Positions 58,929 to 64,000 of a DNA stretch of 64,000 nt are shown here, piece by piece. Origin of the DNA: Phycisphaerae bacterium (lineage in GTDB: Bacteria; Chloroflexota; Anaerolineae; 4572-78; J111); contig JANQQF010000126.1 of assembly GCA_028285035.1 (NCBI GenBank), positions 124,001-188,000 of the forward strand, read 5' to 3'. The first letter of the stretch is position 1; each line of letters begins with the position of its first letter. Below the pieces are notes generated by a model. The model made no database searches, had not been told where the DNA came from, and saw only the letters and a program-made list of their open reading frames with translations. The position numbers were made by a program, and so were the translations under genes.

Positions 58929-60293
58929 ATGATGGCAAAGAAGAAGACTCGAACATACGTCATTGGTCACGCAAATCCAGATACCGACTCAATTGCCTCT
59001 GCAATGGGCTATGCCTGGTTTTTGCAAGATCAGGGTATTTTTGGAGATGATGTGGCCCCGGCTCGTGCGGGGCATTTGAACCCGCAAACCACCTGGGTTT
59101 TAGATACCTTAGAGCTGGAATCCCCGTTACTTTTACCCGATGCCTCCCCTCGTTTTGAAAGCATCGCCCGCCGTTTTAACACAACGACGCCAGATCGCTC
59201 CCTGCGGGAGGTGTGGGCCGTAGCTCACCGGACGGGTGGTGTTGCCCCAATTGTTAATTCAGATGGTACCCCCTATGGCTTGGTTAATGTCTTAAGCCTG
59301 TTCAATTTTATCAGTCGATCTGTCGGCTCGCACGCCCGACGGGATGAACTAAAAATCGGCGAAATTTTGGATAAGCCGTGTCACGAAGCCTGTGATACAG
59401 AGGTGCCTCGCTTTCAAGCGGGAAGCCGCATTCGGGATGCCCTCCCCCGTATCTATCGAGAAGAACGATCCGATTTTTGGGTGGTTGATGAAGCGGGCCG
59501 CTATGTCGGAATTTGTCGGCAACGGGATGCTCTCAACCCACCTCGCCTCAAGGTTATTTTGGTCGATCATAACGAAGATGGTCAGGCATTAGGGGCGTTA
59601 GATGAGGCGGATCTTGTGGAAATTTTGGATCATCACCGGCTTGGTAATCCTCCCACCCGAACCCCGATTCGATTTACCGTCGATGTAGTGGGCAGCACTT
59701 CTACCCTTGTCTCAGAGCGAATTGATGATGCCGGACTGAGTGCACCTCCGGCCTTAGCTGGGTTACTTTTAGCCGGTCTTGTCTCAGATACATTGCTCCT
59801 CACCTCCCCAACGACAACCGACCGTGACCACGCTGCGGCTGATCGACTAGGGCGCTGGGCTTTTGTCGGCGGTTCTCCGATTGCAAATGAAACCCTTGAA
59901 TCCTATGGCGAAAAAATATTACAAGCAGGCTCTGGTTTGGCCTCGCGGTCACCAGAAGAGATTGTCAACGGTGATTTGAAGCTCTACGAAGCAGGCGGGT
60001 TGAACTTTGCCGTATCCCAAGTTGAGGTAACCAACCGCAGTCAGCTGGCTGACCATTTGACGGATCTAAGAGAAGCGATGCTCAAGGTTGAGAAAGAGAA
60101 GGGTGTGGATTTTGTGATGTTGATGGTGACTGACGTGGTTCGTAAGGGGAGCCGTTTGTTGATTACCCAAGAAGTTGCAGCATTGGAAGGTTTGCCGTAT
60201 CCTCGTCGAACTGATGGAACATTAAATGCAGAAGGCGTCGTTTCTCGGAAAATGCAGCTATTACCGACCATTCTGGGGGTTTTAGAAGGGTAG
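58929..60293 (+). CDS. ppaC: manganese-dependent (family II) inorganic pyrophosphatase with CBS domains
   Basis: A 454-residue enzyme of the DHH family II pyrophosphatases, which split PPi to two phosphates. The DHH-type motifs are GHANPDTDSIASAMGY at the start, ILVDHNEDGQA and EILDHHRLGNPPTRTP, with the DHHA2 domain at the C-terminus (RSQLADHLTDLREAM). Between motif I and the second part lies an insertion of about 150 residues (about 75-225) with CBS features (GGVAPIVNSDGTPYGLVNV; DFWVVDEAGRYVGIC), where adenine nucleotides bind to regulate activity. It carries no DRTGG domain that I can see. AAGGA lies just before the double ATG; the first is used here. Confidence 0.88.
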   Translation: MMAKKKTRTYVIGHANPDTDSIASAMGYAWFLQDQGIFGDDVAPARAGHLNPQTTWVLDTLELESPLLLPDASPRFESIARRFNTTTPDRSLREVWAVAHRTGGVAPIVNSDGTPYGLVNVLSLFNFISRSVGSHARRDELKIGEILDKPCHEACDTEVPRFQAGSRIRDALPRIYREERSDFWVVDEAGRYVGICRQRDALNPPRLKVILVDHNEDGQALGALDEADLVEILDHHRLGNPPTRTPIRFTVDVVGSTSTLVSERIDDAGLSAPPALAGLLLAGLVSDTLLLTSPTTTDRDHAAADRLGRWAFVGGSPIANETLESYGEKILQAGSGLASRSPEEIVNGDLKLYEAGGLNFAVSQVEVTNRSQLADHLTDLREAMLKVEKEKGVDFVMLMVTDVVRKGSRLLITQEVAALEGLPYPRRTDGTLNAEGVVSRKMQLLPTILGVLEG

Positions 60294-60467
60294 GGTAAGC
60301 TGCGATGAGGGGTCAACGTTCATCACAAATATGCGTGATCAATAAATTCGGCATATAATGTAGAATGTATATTAGTTGTGAACGACAATTAAGTAAGAAA
60401 TCGTACAAGGGTGTGCGCTAAATGTCATGGTGATGACGTTGTCGACCATTCGATAAACTTTTATTAC

Positions 60468-60483
60468 CCGGTTAGAAAACCGG
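60468..60483 (+). promoter_or_regulatory. hairpin just upstream of the pyruvate kinase ribosome-binding site
   Basis: CCGGTT (60468-60473), loop AGAA and AACCGG (60478-60483) make a compact stem that ends 5 nt before AGAGG (60489-60493). It could modulate translation or protect the 5' end; no riboswitch family is recognised. Confidence 0.4.
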
Positions 60484-60502
60484 TCCCGAGAGGATGAAAA
60501 GC

Positions 60503-61960
60503 ATGCGCCCGAAAAAACGTACTAAAATTGTAGCGACCCTAGGACCAGCCAGTAATACCGAGGATGTATTACGTGAGATGATTTTAGCTGGACTTGATGT
60601 GGTCCGTTTTAATTTTTCTCACGGCAAGGAAGAGTTTCTCGCCCCCTTAGCCACCCTGGTTCGTCGACTTGCTCATGAACTAGATGTCCCCTTAGCCATT
60701 CTGGGTGACCTTCAAGGCCCACGTATTCGAGTGGGTGAGGTTGAAAATGGGACAATCACCTTAAAGACTGACGATAAACTTATTTTGACCCCAGAAACCG
60801 TACTTGGTACCCCTGAGCGGGTTTCAGTCAGTTATCCTGATTTAGCTAAAGATGTTTATGAGGGAGCGCGTCTGCTTCTTGATGATGGAAATATTTCCTT
60901 GCGTGTCGAAAAAGTTGATAACAATGGTGATGTCGTCACTCGTATCCATCGTGGGGCTGACCTATCAAGCAAACGTGGGATTAATCTGCCAGGCTTAAGA
61001 GTTAGTCTCCCCTCTATTACCGAAAAAGATTATGGCGATGTTGATTTTGCGATTAGTCAGGGCTTCGATTTCTTGGCGATGTCTTTTGTGCAATCGGTTG
61101 AGGATGTGCGGGGTCTGAATCAATATCTAGCGGACAAAGGCTCCCCTATCCCAGTTGTGTCCAAAATTGAGCGCAAAAGCGCTTTGGATGATATCGAAGA
61201 TATCGTTGACGAATCTTACGGAGTCATGGTGGCTCGCGGTGACTTGGCTTTGGAGATGAGCATCCAAGAAATTCCCATTGCCCAGAAAAAGATCATTGCC
61301 ACTTGTCGCAGTCATGCGACACCCGTTATTACCGCGACACAAATGTTAGAGTCGATGATCCAAATGAGTAAACCGACTCGGGCCGAAGCGACAGATGTAG
61401 CCAATGCGATTTTAGATGGTACAGATGCCATTATGCTCTCCGGAGAAACGGCCATCGGCAAATATCCGGTTGAAGTGATTCAAACCATGTCTACGATTGC
61501 TGAGTCCACAGAACAAGCCTGGCAAAATAATGAATTACGAGGGCCAGCTGAATTAGATCGTCCCCGAGATATTGAGGCCAATGTGGCCTATGCCAGCCGA
61601 TTTATCGCTGAATCTGTTAACGCCGAAGCCATTGTCACCTATACCGCCTCAGGGGCAACCACCCGTCGCGTTTCTTGCCACCGACCCGCAATGCCAATTC
61701 TAGCCCTAACCAATCACAAAGGCACCGCCCGTCGATTGGCTCTAAGCTGGGGGGTTGAAACCGCTCTGACAGAGCATATTACCACCACAGACCATATGGT
61801 GACCGTGGCCAAGCAGCAAGTCGAGTTCGAAGGCGTTGCTGGCCCTGGGGATACAATCGTTATCACCGCTGGCACACCTCCGTATGGGCGGAGTGGGCGT
61901 ACCAATACCTTGAAGGTTGAACGGCTGGCTGGGAAAAAAGTGGAGAAGGTCGAACAGTAA
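60503..61960 (+). CDS. pyk: pyruvate kinase
   Basis: A 485-residue glycolytic enzyme converting phosphoenolpyruvate and ADP to pyruvate and ATP. It shows RTKIVATLGPAS, VRFNFSHG, GDLQGPRIRVG, KIERKSALDDIEDI, the active-site MVARGDLALE, and PVITATQMLESM with PTRAEATDVANAILDGTDAIMLSGETAIGKYPVE in turn. The C-terminal regulatory domain is present (TASGATTRRVSCHRP). The frame also has an ATG at 60494, but AGAGG directly abuts it; the ATG at 60503 is 9 nt from AGAGG, a proper spacing. Confidence 0.95.
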   Translation: MRPKKRTKIVATLGPASNTEDVLREMILAGLDVVRFNFSHGKEEFLAPLATLVRRLAHELDVPLAILGDLQGPRIRVGEVENGTITLKTDDKLILTPETVLGTPERVSVSYPDLAKDVYEGARLLLDDGNISLRVEKVDNNGDVVTRIHRGADLSSKRGINLPGLRVSLPSITEKDYGDVDFAISQGFDFLAMSFVQSVEDVRGLNQYLADKGSPIPVVSKIERKSALDDIEDIVDESYGVMVARGDLALEMSIQEIPIAQKKIIATCRSHATPVITATQMLESMIQMSKPTRAEATDVANAILDGTDAIMLSGETAIGKYPVEVIQTMSTIAESTEQAWQNNELRGPAELDRPRDIEANVAYASRFIAESVNAEAIVTYTASGATTRRVSCHRPAMPILALTNHKGTARRLALSWGVETALTEHITTTDHMVTVAKQQVEFEGVAGPGDTIVITAGTPPYGRSGRTNTLKVERLAGKKVEKVEQ

Positions 61961-62115
61961 AAAGCTGGGCGATTAAATATAACTTAACCCAACTCGATTA
62001 AGACTCTATTGCGTATTTCGTATTGCGCCAATAACCCGTTTTACGCAATATGAAATATGTAAGACACGATGAATTGATATCATCGGGTTCTAAATTTTGC
62101 AAGAGGTACGTACCA

Positions 62116-62487
62116 ATGGACAAACAAATTGAAGCCGCTCGTCGAGCCGAAGGTGTGATCGTTTTAGATGGCGAGTCCAACAACCAAGTCAAAAATGCTG
62201 TTGAGAAAGTTAGTACGATCAAAGATCAGGATGACAACCAACTTTATTTTGAGGGCCAGCGCATCATTGATGGGGCAGGTTATGGCCTCATCGTCAACTG
62301 CTATGATGTCTACAAATGTCCTAATGGTTATTTGATGCACGTCTACATGGACAATAGCCCCAACTGGGCCATTGCTGCCAAAACCATCGCTGCCCTCCTC
62401 GACGCCATTCCCCAACGCGAAATCGCCCGCCGCGCCCACGGGGAGATGGTGAAGAAGGGCTTGGTTTCATTGCATCATAAGATATAA
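62116..62487 (+). CDS. hypothetical protein (123 aa)
   Basis: A 123-residue protein that I do not recognise. It begins MDKQIEAARRAEGVIVLDGE, has a central beta region (LYFEGQRIIDGAGYGLIVNCYDVYKC, NGYLMHVYMDN) and ends in a basic helix (IPQREIARRAHGEMVKKG). No membrane segment or catalytic motif is seen. AGAGG lies 9 nt before the ATG at 62116; an upstream ATG at 62050 lacks a ribosome-binding site. It follows pyk by 150 bp on the same strand. Confidence 0.6.
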   Translation: MDKQIEAARRAEGVIVLDGESNNQVKNAVEKVSTIKDQDDNQLYFEGQRIIDGAGYGLIVNCYDVYKCPNGYLMHVYMDNSPNWAIAAKTIAALLDAIPQREIARRAHGEMVKKGLVSLHHKI

Positions 62488-62629
62488 TTGTTTGGAAGAC
62501 TGGAAGATTGGGATATAAGTTAAACACCCTTCCATGCCTCCAACCTTCCAAAATGGCTCAATAAAGTACTAACCCATTTTTTATATAAATTCACCTAAAC
62601 GCAAAATCGCATCAATCCCAAATTCAGGG

Positions 62630-62657
62630 TTGACACAATTGAAGGATGGACTATAAT
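62630..62657 (+). promoter_or_regulatory. promoter of tRNA-Arg
   Basis: TTGACA (62630-62635), a 16-bp spacer and TATAAT (62652-62657), 39 nt before the tRNA 5' end. Confidence 0.85.
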
Positions 62658-62696
62658 AGGTAGTGCTGTTTGGAATAAACCAAATCAATATCACCT

Positions 62697-62770
62697 GCCT
62701 CCGTAGCTCAATTGGATAGAGCATTGGTCTTCGGAACCAAGTGTTGGGAGTTCGAATCTCTCCGGAGGTG
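62697..62770 (+). tRNA. tRNA-Arg (anticodon TCG)
   Basis: A 74-nt cloverleaf. The acceptor GCCTCCG (62697-62703) pairs with CGGAGGT (62763-62769) with one G-T, discriminator G at 62770. The D-arm is GCTC/GAGC; the anticodon stem TTGGT/ACCAA encloses loop CTTCGGA, so the anticodon is TCG (reads CGA, Arg). The T-arm GGGAG/CTCTC encloses TTCGAAT. The 3' CCA is not encoded. A consensus promoter and a terminator flank it. Confidence 0.95.
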
Positions 62771-62777
62771 CTAAGAT

Positions 62778-62805
62778 CGCCAGCCTTAATTGGGTGGCGG
62801 TTTTT
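62778..62805 (+). terminator. Rho-independent terminator after tRNA-Arg
   Basis: CGCCA (62778-62782) pairs with TGGCG (62795-62799) with inner GCC/GG pairing, followed by a T run at 62801-62805. Confidence 0.8.
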
Positions 62806-62950
62806 ATTATTCTTGCTAAGTTTTCAGTATTGTTAAACTACTCCATACAAACAGACCACATATATAAACTTAAGTCTATAAGATGTTGAAATACTTAAGC
62901 CCTCAAAATTTTCTGTCTTATATTCAGTACTCTAATGAGTGGGGAATTGG

Positions 62951-64000
62951 ATGAAAAAAAAGAAAAATATTTTATCTTTGGATAAATATTTTGGCCTAGC
63001 AATAACTCTACTTTTTGGGTTTTATTTACGATTATATGGTCTATCGGATGTTGCTGTTAATGCTGATGAAAGTCACGTTTATCAACGCTGGATTAGTAAA
63101 TCTTTATACGATATCCTCATTGGCGACCTACTGCTAAATAATCATGTCTTAGCCCAAATTTTGGCTTGGCTTTCAATTTCCGTAGCTGGTGATAATCTTT
63201 TTATACTACGATGGCCTTCTTTCTGCATTTCAGTGTTGGGGATTGCTTTTATCTATAAAATTGCGGCACATTTATTTGATCATCGGATTGGATTGATTGC
63301 TGCTTTATTACTTGCTATTTCACCTTATGCTATTTTCTTTTCTCATAGTTTTAGAGGGAATGGTGGGGTAATTGTCATTCCAATTTTGGTTTATCTTTTA
63401 GGGCTGTTTGCTATTCGATACAACCGTTGGTTACATTGGATTGCTCTAGGGGTTGTTAGCGCTTTGATGATGTATAATCATCTTTTTACGTTGTTTGCTT
63501 ACACTACCCTGCTACTTTTGTTGATAGTATTTAGATTTAAATTTCAACCGAAAAAGAAATTAGTGAGTATCAAACTAGTTACTAGTGTGCTTATCACCGG
63601 TGTCATAATAAGCATACTTTACTCTCCAATCTTGCTTACCCTGATACCAGACTCAACTTCAGAAAATAGCGCCATACAATCTATTCTATGGGTACAACGT
63701 CCAGAAGTCAGTGCTTCTATCTGGTATAATCTCTGGCTGTTCAATGGCTTTTGGCAACCCGGAAGTCAAGGTGGTCAAGGTGTATACTTATTGCTCATTT
63801 TTATTGTTGTTGGGACACTGATTAGTATTAGGGAGAAAGTAAGCTATAAGGCTTTATTCTTAATCAGCTGGGTTCTATTACCCTTTCTAGAAATCTGGCT
63901 TCTCCAATATGTCCTTGTGGATTTTTGGGCAAGACCCCCCTATTTAGGATATACTCTCCCCCCATTGTTAATTTTAGCTAGTTTTGGAATTGCTAAATTA
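62951..64000 (+). CDS. GT39-like membrane glycosyltransferase (3' part missing)
   Basis: The first 350 residues of a polytopic protein cut by the window end. After a Lys-rich start (MKKKKNILSLDKYFG) come about nine hydrophobic helices. The first exterior loop carries DVAVNADESHVYQRW, the position of the catalytic acidic pair of GT-C enzymes, as in ArnT/PMT_2-like transferases that use polyprenyl-phosphate sugars. No clear Shine-Dalgarno precedes the ATG at 62951 (a GGGGAATTGG stretch is close). The region is notably AT-rich compared with its surroundings. Acceptor and donor are unknown. Confidence 0.75.
   Translation, partial: MKKKKNILSLDKYFGLAITLLFGFYLRLYGLSDVAVNADESHVYQRWISKSLYDILIGDLLLNNHVLAQILAWLSISVAGDNLFILRWPSFCISVLGIAFIYKIAAHLFDHRIGLIAALLLAISPYAIFFSHSFRGNGGVIVIPILVYLLGLFAIRYNRWLHWIALGVVSALMMYNHLFTLFAYTTLLLLLIVFRFKFQPKKKLVSIKLVTSVLITGVIISILYSPILLTLIPDSTSENSAIQSILWVQRPEVSASIWYNLWLFNGFWQPGSQGGQGVYLLLIFIVVGTLISIREKVSYKALFLISWVLLPFLEIWLLQYVLVDFWARPPYLGYTLPPLLILASFGIAKL

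Overview
The window looks like chromosomal DNA of a member of the Chloroflexota, probably a filamentous or Anaerolineae-like lineage. This is inferred from gene content only: Pro/Thr-rich lipoproteins, a lipoprotein with a valine/glutamate/lysine-rich stretch after the lipobox, a DUF3105 plus thioredoxin-fold pair, several GT-C (GT39-like) membrane proteins, DUF1670 proteins, DUF4349 and DUF2330 proteins and PAS/GAF sensors. No phage or plasmid backbone, rRNA, CRISPR array or known insertion sequence is visible. One tRNA (Arg, anticodon TCG) is present.

Layout. 1-4.6 kb: truncated PAS/GAF sensor, YdcF-like protein, fumarase beta subunit, AraC regulator and a bactofilin with a near-consensus promoter. 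4.70-4.79 kb: an intergenic cluster of four exact DnaA boxes plus one near match. 4.8-6.6 kb: a two-gene operon of a membrane-anchored DsbA-like protein and a DUF3105 protein. The DsbA-like frame is interrupted by one in-frame TGA exactly where the first cysteine of the CxxC active site belongs, followed by a stem-loop fitting the bacterial SECIS pattern, so I read it as a selenoprotein. 6.7-10.1 kb: SpoIIE-type phosphatase, solute-binding lipoprotein, lspA. 10.2-15.8 kb: a tight six-gene operon (MFS carrier, alpha/beta hydrolase, methyltransferase, enoyl-CoA hydratase, 2-keto-4-pentenoate hydratase-like enzyme, DNA adenine methylase). 15.8-17.5 kb: two overlapping paralogous DUF1670-like genes, a possible mobile element. 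17.6-22.1 kb: a second six-gene operon (secreted protein, HprK-like kinase, DUF983, PNPOx-like, MBL-fold hydrolase, FabH-like synthase).

22.2-28 kb: GT-C membrane protein, several small proteins, MmgE/PrpD protein and two paralogous Gly/Ser-rich membrane proteins. 28-31.5 kb: a fused 2Fe-2S/molybdopterin hydroxylase resembling selenium-dependent xanthine dehydrogenase, with a GntR/UTRA regulator. 31.7-41.1 kb: DUF4349 and DUF2330 surface proteins, fumarase alpha, CvpA-MutS2, RicT and HolB. 41.2-49.3 kb: a response-regulator/GAF/degenerate histidine-kinase protein, VanW protein, DnaJ-type zinc protein, ECF sigma with anti-sigma, large GT39. 49.6-55.6 kb: TPR-winged-helix regulator and a giant FG-GAP protein with an apparent clan-CD cysteine peptidase domain. 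56-64 kb: SbcD, dCTP deaminase, lipoprotein, CBS-containing family II pyrophosphatase, pyruvate kinase, tRNA-Arg and a second GT39-like gene cut by the window end.

How it fits together: the most striking thread is selenium. A probable selenocysteine-containing oxidoreductase and a relative of a selenium-cofactor hydroxylase lie within 25 kb, and both would need selenophosphate synthetase (SelD) elsewhere in the genome. Long perfect palindromes and hairpins punctuate the intergenic regions. Start sites were adjusted from Shine-Dalgarno sequences where these were clear.
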